From Tubiluchus corallicola (Eukaryota; Priapulida; Priapulimorpha; Priapulimorphida; Tubiluchidae), in assembly GCA_030141605.1 (NCBI GenBank), contig JAQGDQ010000042.1:806001-870000 (forward strand): a DNA stretch of 64,000 nucleotides. The letters are read 5' to 3'. Of this stretch, positions 55,501-64,000 are shown in pieces. The translations under genes and the position numbers were made by a program. The notes below the pieces were generated by a model. The model worked only from the letters and a program-made list of their open reading frames with translations. It did no database searches and was not told the origin of the DNA. How positions within the stretch are numbered: the first letter of the stretch is position 1; every line of letters begins with the position of its first letter.

Positions 55501-56765
55501 CTCCATTACCACTCGAATATCGGTTCGAGACATCACAAAGAGAGTGGCAGCTATGTGTGGATGTTTCAAACCGATACCATTACGCTCAGATTTCAAGGCG
55601 CTGCTAGCATCCTCGGACATCGTGCTCTTGTGTAAAGTCTTGATTGCTACAGGCCTTCCCTTGTAAACCGCCAACCGAACTGATCCAAAACCGCCTCTGC
55701 CCAGCCATTCCAGAACACGTGGAAGTGCTCGTAACCTGCCTTGACCTACACCACAACAATTGAAATTAAAACACAGCGGTCCTGGCAAGTTATATCTAAA
55801 AATATATGAGCAATCTTAATTTACCCAGCATGCAGTTAATTAAATAAGAATTATCTTCGATGTAATTAAATCTTACCTTGTCGATTCACAAAATCAGTTT
55901 TAGGGCGGTTATCATACTTTGCATCTTTATTTGTTCTCGTTACACTGGAGTGTGAGAAAAACTGCCTTTTTATTGTTGAACTTCTATCTTTTTCTTGTTC
56001 TTTAACACAAACATGATTTGGCATAGTTAAAGACATCTCCTGAGTTTGTTTGCAAATACGATCTACATCATCAGCATTTATCCATCTGCGAAATCTGTCG
56101 TTTTTTGAAAGTGTGAACCCAGATTGATCTTGGTTTTCTGACATCGATTTTTTGCCATTTCTGAAGAACTGTTTATTATCCGACACTGCACATCTGCTGG
56201 TAATTTGGTGACCTTTCTTTGGCAACTCAGTCTTCATTGTGTAATCTGATTCTCTACTTACAGTTATCAGTCCATTTTGCTGTTCACAGCCGTGTGACCT
56301 TGACACACTGCTACTGGAAAATTTATCAGATTCTCTAAACAGAAGCTTTCGTACAGTGTCGCTTGCGCAAGGGGATTTCAAGACCTGATGCTTCTTGCTC
56401 TTTTGATTAAAGCTGCCGCCTGTATGAGCAAAAACTTCATCATCCAGTTCATCAAGGCTTGCAAGACTGAACCTTCTTTGTCCTGTGCTTCTCAGAAAAG
56501 GACTACCAGTGAAAGAAACGCGTCTGGTGACTCGATATCGAATACTATCAAATAAACTTCCTCGATGACCGGAGTGTATTGGAGTAGAATCCTGAAAATA
56601 GTAATTGTAGATACCAGCTTGCAAAGGAGAGATTCGGCGATTGGGAGAATTGACTGACTTGATCCGGTTTCGAACCAGGGGACTTGCTGTTCGACGGCTT
56701 GCTACATCTCGTGTTATTCGTTTTAGCAAATTACTCGCTATGTATGGTGAGAATCGAAGCGACAT
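52548..56765 (-). CDS. mos: Mos serine/threonine kinase with long N-terminal extension, 5 exons
   Basis: Mos is the germ-cell MAPKKK that activates MEK/ERK during oocyte maturation. Exons in coding order: 56765-55877, 55745-55477, 55210-55037, 54443-54186, 52670-52548; stop TAA. The sum is 1,713 nt, or 570 aa, all phases matching. The kinase domain covers about 305-565: P-loop LGRGGFGSV (311-319), VAIK Lys332, catalytic loop HMDVKPAN (419-426; Mos-type, without the usual HRD Arg), DFGCSQ (439-444, a Mos signature), RAPELL (465-470), [14 protein letters not shown], and [12 protein letters not shown] in the last exon. Residues 1-296 are Ser/Arg-rich and not recognised; most Mos proteins are about 340-390 aa in total. 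Exon 2 could read on past its donor at 55477, but only the splice after NLQ keeps phase and alignment. Vertebrate Mos is usually intronless; here four introns split it. The start is the only good ATG, with a TATA-like box just upstream. Confidence 0.9.
52780..53245. repeat. Dispersed repeat family B, copy 2 (Mos intron 4)
   Basis: Aligns in direct orientation with 34425-34880 over about 450 bp. It begins about 110 bp into the last Mos intron, counted from exon 5. Confidence 0.85.
53246..54185. other. Rest of Mos intron 4
   Basis: Contains recurring GTTTAC-type words (GGTTTACTCAAACCCAAAC, TGGTTTACC, AGTTTACCC) over 53395-53960 that suggest a decayed repeat. No exon is needed between Mos exons 4 and 5. 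Confidence 0.4.
54680..54905 (-). repeat. tRNA-like SINE family copy (Mos intron 3)
   Basis: Shares with 58335-58535 the order GGGAAATG, GATTTGAAC (reverse of a B-box GTTCAAATC), ACCATGTTTCTCAG, CCAAAATTCA, TAATGTTA and TCTAGAGTNTTNTAACTAA. The tRNA-like head lies in minus orientation and a unique body follows. Confidence 0.7.
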
Positions 56766-56811
56766 GGTATTTTTTACGTATAATATTTACTGCAGTGTTG
56801 GAATATAGGTA

Positions 56812-56818
56812 CTTTATA
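56812..56818 (-). promoter_or_regulatory. TATA-like box upstream of Mos
   Basis: TATAAAG on the minus strand, about 50 nt before the Mos ATG. If used, it would leave a very short 5'UTR, so it may serve a minor start or be coincidental in AT-rich DNA. Confidence 0.3.
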
Positions 56819-58330
56819 CGCTGCATTGCACGCTAAACTGATTCATTTTAGTGCTACTAAATAACATAATTCACAATATGATGTATAAAGCGCAATTATG
56901 GCGCTACTAACACTGTAGGTAACCAATTATTTTGGCAGGTCACTATTATGACAGGTCTGTGTTGAATATCCCGTGAAAGCATGGGAACTGTATTGTTGCT
57001 GTTCAAAGTCCAATGGCTTCTCATTGTAATAAAAATAGTACTACAGAGCAGCCAATTTTTCACTACCGATTGTTCCCCATTTAGTAGTTGTACACATTCA
57101 AATTTAAAGTAAGTGACTTAATAGCTGCGATTTTATTTTCAGATTTTGTACATATTTTAAATGTACAGCTAAAGCTACTCAAAGCTGTACAGATTTTAGA
57201 ATTGAGCGTTTTTATAAGGGATACTGTAGAAAGCTGTTTTCGTTTCATGACAAGATAATGGTGATTACTGAACACATCGGCATAAAATATAACAATCAAA
57301 AATTCGCTTTTATAAGCGTCGGACCGGCGGACTTGGTCGGATTGTATCGATGAGTGATACGTCAGGAAATGACATGCTAGCGAATAGTAGCACTTTTTGT
57401 ATTTACTACTGAAAGTTATTCAAAATTTATTAAAATGTTTCCCTTATTGATGATCATCGTTGCTTGAGTCATTGACAGTGGGAGAATACGTAACCCATAG
57501 CTTAAACTACTTGGCCAACGCTTCTTAATCAATTGCTTTTAATTACTTCACTTATATTTCATGCAAGTCAGAACTGCGTTTCTTTATACAATTTCCGCCT
57601 AACTTTAAGAATTTCACGGTGTAGGAAAAATTTATGTTTCTGATGAGCGGAATTCATAGTGAACTTGCAACTTTAGCTTGAAATTATATTACAGACAGTT
57701 TTGAAAAAAAGGAAAATAAAAGCTTAATCACAGAAAATCAAATTTAACTTATAGCGCATTATTGTAGTTATATTATATTTTACTGTTTCAGTGTGATGAT
57801 TATACCCAAGTGTTGGGTTTTGTGTAACGTGCGGTTCTCTATGTACGTGTTGCATTGCATGTTGTATTGTTCATGAATAAATTTATATTATCTTTATGTT
57901 ATTAAGTTCCATTTCTCATTTGCGTATTGTATCGGCGAAAGTAAAAAAGCAGTCGTTTAAAAGCTACAGTATTTGTATATTTGTATACTACGTGGTGCCA
58001 TTTTGTGCAGAAGTTTTTACTTGTACGTTTATAACGATATGAAGTTAAAAAGTTATTTTCGTTGTCCTGTGATTGTAGTTTTTGACTGTAGAATTTTACT
58101 CAATAACGGGTGAACAAGCGAGGAACTACACAGTAATACTTTCTGTTATTTAAAGATGCAGCCAACAAGACGGGCTATTAAATCGGCATAACGCTTAATC
58201 CAAGCTTCTTTATTTAATACTATAGCCTTAACTTCTCAAGATATTACAGTAATAAATATGATTAGACTTGATGTATACATTCATTGACAACTAGATTAGT
58301 ATTGTTGGTACAAATACACAATTAATTGAT
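56819..58330. other. 5' flank of Mos, no gene recognised
   Basis: AT-rich DNA without supportable exons on either strand. Confidence 0.45.
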
Positions 58331-58334
58331 TTTT

Positions 58335-58535
58335 GAGGCCAAACATTGGAAACAGGATATCTGTAAACGCATATCACAGCTTGGATTTGAACCAGGGACT
58401 ATTGTTTGCAAGGCGTGGCCTAGGCCACTAGATTAACATGTTTCTTAGAGACCAAAATTCATCACTTATAGCTGGCCAACAAAATTTGGCGTTTCTAATG
58501 TTAGATCGTTCACGCTAGAGTGATTCTAACTAATT
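58335..58535 (-). repeat. tRNA-like SINE family copy
   Basis: Best-preserved head: GGATTTGAACC is the exact reverse complement of a tRNA B-box (GGTTCAAATCC), with CCTAGGCCACTAGATTAACA in the A-box region. The body then matches the copy at 54680-54905. Confidence 0.7.
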
Positions 58536-58579
58536 AGATTAATTAAATTTCGCTTAATTTTGGGCCTGAAATTTCCGTC

Positions 58580-58676
58580 GGTAACTAATTAATTATTTAT
58601 AACATTAATATTAAGATTAAAATTGGTCATTAATGAGAATCTTGATATTAAGATTATAAATAATTAATTAGATTAG
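58580..58676. repeat. AT-rich inverted repeat
   Basis: Arms of about 35-40 bp (CTAATTAATTATTTATAA and its inverse, plus TTAATATTAAGATT-like blocks) around a 25-30 nt centre. It lies directly after the SINE copy and may be a foldback remnant. Confidence 0.6.
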
Positions 58677-61583
58677 TCATCTTCTAATATTCACATTTTT
58701 TTATTTCTCGGTATGATCTTCCTCATATTTTTAGTACGTTTGTACATTTTATGCATGTATTTTTCTTATATCGTGTATGAACTTTATGTATCATATATAC
58801 AGGTATGTAATACGTGAGTTTATATATGTAGATATACGTGCGTGCGTTCTACGGAACAGGATAATGTACTTACGCTAACTAACTTACGCTATGACTGACA
58901 GGTGTTTAAAACATTGCCTTTAGGTTGACACGTGTCAAGCATTATAGCCTGCACGCGTCGACAACTATTCTCAAATTAAAATCGTCACCTGTTTATTAGT
59001 GATTTGTTGTTTTTAACATAGATTATCAACGTACAGCTGTCAAACGCAACAGACTGTTGGAAAATGAGTGTTTTTTTACACACAATTCGTGGTTTTACTT
59101 TTTACATTTGTCTCGTAATTTTGCATGCTACTGTTTCAGCGCATAGCGAGTTAATGTTCTTCGTATAGCGGACTTTATTATTATTTTATTTTATTTTAGA
59201 TTTAAATAAATACACAAAGTACTATATAAAACAGATACGAGCTGCAGAATAAAAACTGTATACACAAGATAAAAAACTGTACAGGAGGAGCACAGGTTAG
59301 TTTAAATAATAAATGAAGCGGTTAGTAATGAGTTCCAATATTGAAAGTACAGTGACTTATGTCGAATATCTGTATAAGATATTAAGATCATATTACTAGA
59401 TAAAATCATATTACTGCTATTTAAAATTCTATTTATTGGGAAATTTAAAATTAGAAAAATTTTAACTTACCGGTAACTTAAAAAATTTAACTTAGGAAAT
59501 TTCTATTTTACTTATACTTGATTTCAGTTGTTATCAAGTTCAGTTATTGACAGAAGTACCACATAGAAGCTTATTATAGTCATTTTGGTAACGATTTAAT
59601 GATTTGCCTTTTTAAGTTTTTATAGTGCTGTAAAATCTACCAGTTACCTCCATTATCTATTTTTCTAGAAGACAAAAAATTCTTGTTTAGTCAGAAAAGG
59701 TAGCTTTTATTTCAAGTGCTATGTGGCTCTTGTGGAATAAAAGTTGTTTGCAATGTACGGCAGTTTCGTTTTCCTGGGATAGATGGAGCTGTAGTAAAGA
59801 ATGTAGTGTGACTTCACTAGTCATATGTGATGCTTTTGGTGTTATTCTAAAATGATGTTCAATATGAATTTTGTTAAGAGACAGTATCAGTAAAAGTGTA
59901 GAAACAAATTTCAAGAACCCAATATTAAGCTTACATAATAATGATAGTAATAATTTATTCATTGTAATACACACAATAATATTAATTTATGGAATTAAGT
60001 TTAAGTTGAAGAGCATGCTAATATGACAACTGTGGCCGTGCCAATTAAGTCAACGTTCAGGTCAAAAATTCAAAAGTATAATCTGATACGCACACCATAA
60101 TCTACAGTGGACGGTAATCAGTCTAAGTACAGATGGCCTACACAGTTTGAAGTTAAATTTTTAGGACTTAGTTCGCAAAATTGACAGAAAAAGTATAACT
60201 TGCGTTTCTCGAAAGTGTTACTGGAAAATGACTTCTTGAAATGGTGATGTTTATTCCAGAATAATTAATTTAATTATATGCATAAAAGTTTTGAAATCAC
60301 ATTGTTTATATATGATGGAAATCCAACTGCTAACTTCTAGTTTTAGCCCATTTGTTCTGTCATTTTTCAAACACATTAGTTAATACAATTATAGAGTATC
60401 TAAGTTTTATCTAAGTTATCAGCAGAGAGATAAGGTTATGTACATTATTTATTTACAACTTATTTATAAGTTACATATACTGTATGTAAGGCGGATTTGA
60501 GCCTTAACATATAGGAATCTCGCTGAAATACAGCTTAGACTTTTCGTCCTAGTAATTATTATACAAACTAAAGCAAATGACTTTCATAATCGTGCAGTTT
60601 CAATGCGTTTGCATTCCCTACAGCTTAGCTGAGTATTTTTATTTGGACATATTAAAATAATCATTATCAACATACGAATAATTATAATAACAGCTCACCA
60701 CGAACATAACGTTTAACAATACGAATAGTGTGAGTCAGTTAAATGGTATTTTTGAGTTAATAATTAAAAAAGCGAATTATGGGGTACATGAACGACAAAA
60801 ATTCAGAAAAAATATTAAAATTAACACTAATAAAGGAAAGGTCCAACGTAACAATTAAAATTTTTTTCGTTAAATATTACTCAATGCATTTTCCATAAAA
60901 CAGTTTAACAGTACATCTACCCATTCAATATTAAGTTACTATACACAAACGAAAGAAAAACACATTAATAACGCGTACAACACTTGCGTCACACTATAAT
61001 AATTATTAAGCGACCTCCTATTTAGAAATTTCAGTTTGTAATTTATGAAGTGGTAACCTGTACGAGCTACAAAGCTTCAAACATTTAATATTTCTGCACT
61101 TTTTCGCACGATGACATTTCATTAAGTTTTTTTTAAATTCTTCGTTTATATCAGTGCGTGAACACATTGAATTTTTGTAAACATTAAAAACGAAATTTGT
61201 TATCTTTGTTATCTTAAAAATATAGTCTTAGCAAGGCATATCAAATCTTTGAATTAGGAACATTTGATGGAACTGGGGTTAAAATTTTGTTCTCTATATT
61301 GTTTTTAAATTGAAAAGAAACTTTCCACAGTTTAAGCATGTGATCATAGTTCGTGAAACTCAAGAATTTGTACTACGTTTTCTTATCCTGCTAGAATTCC
61401 CAAGAGCTGTAGAGACTAAAACTTGAACATAACTTCTTCTGAAAGTTGTGTTTTTTATGAACGCCAAAATGAAATGTAGTCAAGTCGATTCTTCAAATGA
61501 TGATGATGATACCATTATTTTGGTGACTCGTGCTAGAAATGACGTTATCATCATTACTGAAATGGGAAAAAATACCTATAACG
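58677..61583. other. Intergenic DNA between Mos and Pax6, no gene recognised
   Basis: The minus-strand 95-residue frame at 59687-59974 is Leu/His-rich without a domain. The right-hand part is downstream of Pax6 and may include its 3'UTR; I found no close minus-strand AATAAA. Confidence 0.4.
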
Positions 61584-61843
61584 TGACGTCATATCAAAAT
61601 GGCTGGTCTCTACTTGTCCAGTGTCGAGATCCATTTTTATCTAAAATTTGTACGCTCGGTTACATACTGGAAACCCGTTGCTAAAGCAAGTATACAACTG
61701 ACGTCACTAGTGTTATTATAGTCAATAATGATGACGTCAATACTGTGACGTTAGAGCATGGTGAGATCCCTGAATAAATGAAACTCCCAGTTGACGTCAC
61801 TGGTGTCACTGCAGCCGAGGATGATGCCAATATTGTGACGTCA
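61584..61843. promoter_or_regulatory. Cluster of five perfect TGACGTCA (CRE-like) sites at Pax6 3' end
   Basis: TGACGTCA starts at 61584, 61699, 61732, 61792 and 61836. The last site lies in the Pax6 coding sequence (codons for L-T-S); the other four are past the stop codon at 61806. The octamer is the consensus for CREB/ATF factors. Whether they act in transcription is inference, and part of the cluster comes from a local duplication. Confidence 0.6.
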
Positions 61844-61867
61844 GATCATGATGGGTGGCGCCAGGTA
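61699..61867. repeat. Partial tandem duplication of the Pax6 terminal exon region
   Basis: About 70 bp starting TGACGTCACTAGTGT (61699) repeats as TGACGTCACTGGTGT (61792). Both continue through ATGATG and CAATANTGTGACG with a 3-nt indel. The right-hand copy contains the stop and last codons of Pax6; the left-hand copy lies in the presumed 3'UTR and has diverged. Confidence 0.6.
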
Positions 61868-63787
61868 CTTGCACTGGTACTGAAACCCCTGGAGAAATCA
61901 AACCTAGAGATGACGAGATAAACAATTACTAATTAAACTGTATCACAAATTTACACTGCGTTTCTGAATCCTATTGCTTTCACTCAAAATCTCAAATTTA
62001 GTTATTTTTTAAAATGAGAAATTTTACGGAATGAATACCTTTTATTCTATCACCGCCATTTTTATTTTGCAAAGCTCATTGAGAAATGAAGCAAAAAATA
62101 TATGCAAAATCATTTCTCGTATTCTTTTTCGTATTTGCATCAGTTGTAAAAAACACAGGCTGAACTTTACTATTTCCCAAACAAAAGAAATTATTTCGTG
62201 AAACGGTTTAGGGTTAGGGTTAGTGTTGGTGTTAGTGTTGGGGTATTTGAATTGTGCGGGGAATTAACGTCTAACTTAATGTCAGTCATTTTCGTTGATT
62301 GCCCAATCAGCGTGCAAGTTATTTTGCACCCCTGCAGAGCTTAATTAACGCAGGTCGGGACGTTTATCTACAGTTGCGTCTAATACTGTTGTGAAAAATC
62401 TCAACTTTTCATTAGTTAGCGGGAGAAATGTTGGTTCTAGATTTTATTATTGTCAATTGAAATTGCAAGTGAAATAGTGGAAATATATAGTTTAGTTTCG
62501 TTTATAGGAAAAAATGCACAACGCTTACGTCTATGACTTGCTGATTAAACCGTTTTGCAATCAAGAAAATACGCAGTTTAGTTTAGTCTATGGCTTTGCA
62601 AGTTAGACAAAAACAACTATTTGATTAGCTTTAAATAAGGACAAAATAAAATGTTTTCTTTTTTGACCAGTTTTTATGAACCTTAATGAGATCTTCACAG
62701 TCAAAATTAATTCTAATGTGGTTAAAACTTATATTATACATCAATGTAATATTAATTAATTTTACGTTATTTTTCTGGCTATAATCATGGTTAAAAGATG
62801 CCATGTGACTTATGTGACTCGGGTGTTCAATATAAGGGTCGTCTATGAATAGAACAATCACATTTATTCCATTTCTGTAGCCCGACAAACGAAAAAATAC
62901 AAAAACTAAATAAATCTTGCAGAGAACACGTGATCAGTTAATACAGAAAAATGCATCGCAGGCATGATGTTCGTATGTTTTAAAGGCAAGAGAGACTAAC
63001 TATTTTTGTTGCTCATTTATTGTTAAGCAAGGCAAACTGGCTTAGTTGCTTTATTATACTTATGTCTCTGTATTTTGTAGTCCTTTGAAACTTCGTTTCT
63101 ACATTCTGATTAAATTGAAAAGTCATTTTTTGACTACTTGAAATGTTAATTTCGTGTAAAAATAGCTGCTGCTCTGCAAATTTGTGTTTATAAAAAAGTA
63201 CAACCAGTTTAGTTGCTGATTGGACATTAGCTGTGACTGTCATGATGTTTAGTTTAGTTTAGTTTAACTTAGACAGTTGTTGTCGTTCGTGAGCTGTTGT
63301 CTTGAATGCTGCTGAGCGTGCTACGTTACAGCGGGGGCGGAGCGATAGACCAATATGTTTGACGTTAATTGTAAACTCCTTCCAAAGTCTCTCCTAAATA
63401 TATGGGGTTTATCCAGTAAAACGTTTACAGTGTAAAGTAATCTTTTTGTCTTAATTTTCATATTAATAATAGATTTACTTTATACTTTTCCAATGCTAGT
63501 TACTAATATCAACAAATGAAAATACTAACCAACCTGTGGAACCGTTGCTGCTTGGAATATGGTGCGAATGAGCCGCCATACCAGACTGATGCATAACACT
63601 CGCTGATGCTGGATTGCAGCTGGCACCCCGTGAATAGTTTCCTATACTGAGGGGGTCATAATTTCGTGGGGGACCGGGTATCATGCACGAGTAGGAGGTT
63701 GAATCACGTTGTTGCAGGCATGCGGGATTTGCTGCTAAGCCATTGCTCATTGACATGGGAGAAAATGTGGGTACTTGTGGCACAGCG
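61806..63787 (-). CDS. Pax6: Pax6 transcription factor, last two coding exons (partial)
   Basis: Pax6 is the paired-box and homeobox regulator of eye and brain development; only its C-terminal transactivation region is in the window. Exons: 63787-63534 (enters mid-codon after 2 nt, leaves after 1 nt) and 61903-61806 (stop TGA). Phases match. The first shows STSYSCMIPGPPRNYDPLS, equivalent to the vertebrate SYSCMLPTSP region, then a Ser/Gly/His/Asn-rich part ending SNGST. The second starts GLISPGVSVPVQVPG, a highly conserved Pax6 block, and ends SQYWHHPRLQ. The vertebrate ending is SQYWPRLQ; two His residues are inserted here. The splice position before GLISPGVS is the one I recall from vertebrate Pax6. 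The paired domain and homeodomain lie beyond position 64000. Confidence 0.9.
61904..63533. other. Last intron of Pax6
   Basis: About 1.6 kb. It contains the telomere-like fragment at 62208-62275 and the short segment shared with 16215-16275 at about 62293-62345. The minus-strand frames at 62631 and 63013 have no recognisable motif. Confidence 0.7.
62208..62275. repeat. Telomere-like TTAGGG tract with partial TIR
   Basis: GGTTTAGGGTTAGGGTTAG followed by degenerate GTTGGTG units and GGGGTATTTGAATTGTGCGG, the reverse of the arrangement at 16900-16935. It appears to be a second, truncated member of the 16897-17022 element. Confidence 0.6.
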
Positions 63788-63910
63788 CTGTAAAAACACA
63801 AACATTATGAATAAGTATTCGTTCATTTGTTCATTCGATCATTCTTATACTCACTGGTTTATTCATTTCGTCACTTATGAAAATACGTACTCATTTCAGT
63901 TTTTATTTTT

Positions 63911-64000
63911 GTTCATTCATTCATTCATTCATTCATTCATTCATTCATTCATTCATTCATTCATTCATTCATTCATTCATTCATTCATTCATTCATTCAT
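63911..64000. repeat. (ATTC)n microsatellite at right edge
   Basis: At least 22 perfect ATTC units running to the end of the window, in a Pax6 intron. It must continue or end beyond the edge. Confidence 0.95.

Overview
This is a eukaryotic (animal) nuclear window. It is AT-rich, its genes are split into small exons with GT-AG junctions, and it holds long trinucleotide arrays, LINE and SINE debris and scattered TTAGGG-type repeats. Joining exons by splice site, phase and family alignment gives five animal genes. Mos here has four introns, whereas vertebrate Mos is usually intronless, and the Pax6 tail has a typical bilaterian ending. I therefore favour an invertebrate bilaterian, possibly a non-vertebrate deuterostome, but the phylum cannot be fixed from this window.

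Layout. (1) 1-5150: mostly unassigned, with one weak minus-strand exon candidate (2441-2644) and a compound TAC array (3485-4335). (2) 5151-23492 (+): a 20-exon mitochondrial Na+/Ca2+ exchanger (SLC8B1/NCLX family), 854 aa. All phases agree, the cytosolic loop is greatly enlarged and His-rich, and the introns carry a dead LINE, foldback elements and a 1-kb AGT array. (3) 25557-31120 (+): a 9-exon secreted matrix metalloproteinase, 376 aa, without a hemopexin domain and with an unusual basic aromatic tail. (4) 31121-40564: no confident gene. It holds two related repeat blocks, one copy of another repeat family, and a possible secreted-peptide first exon at 33508. (5) 40565-50191 (-): an 11-exon SLC2A/GLUT-like sugar transporter, 553 aa, with a diverged sugar-site motif and a probable GC-AG intron. 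(6) 52548-56765 (-): a 5-exon Mos kinase, 570 aa, with a 296-aa N-terminal extension. (7) 61806-63787 (-): the last two coding exons of Pax6; the rest lies beyond the right edge.

The genes do not form an operon-like unit. NCLX and the metalloproteinase run left to right; GLUT, Mos and Pax6 run right to left. At least four dispersed repeat families occur more than once, so much of the intron and intergenic DNA is old mobile-element material. The main observations are an identical 90-bp inverted pair of segments inside the two big trinucleotide arrays; five perfect TGACGTCA sites plus a partial tandem duplication at the Pax6 3' end; an in-frame optional segment in a GLUT exofacial loop; and the metalloproteinase tail. 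No clearly new multi-gene system was found.
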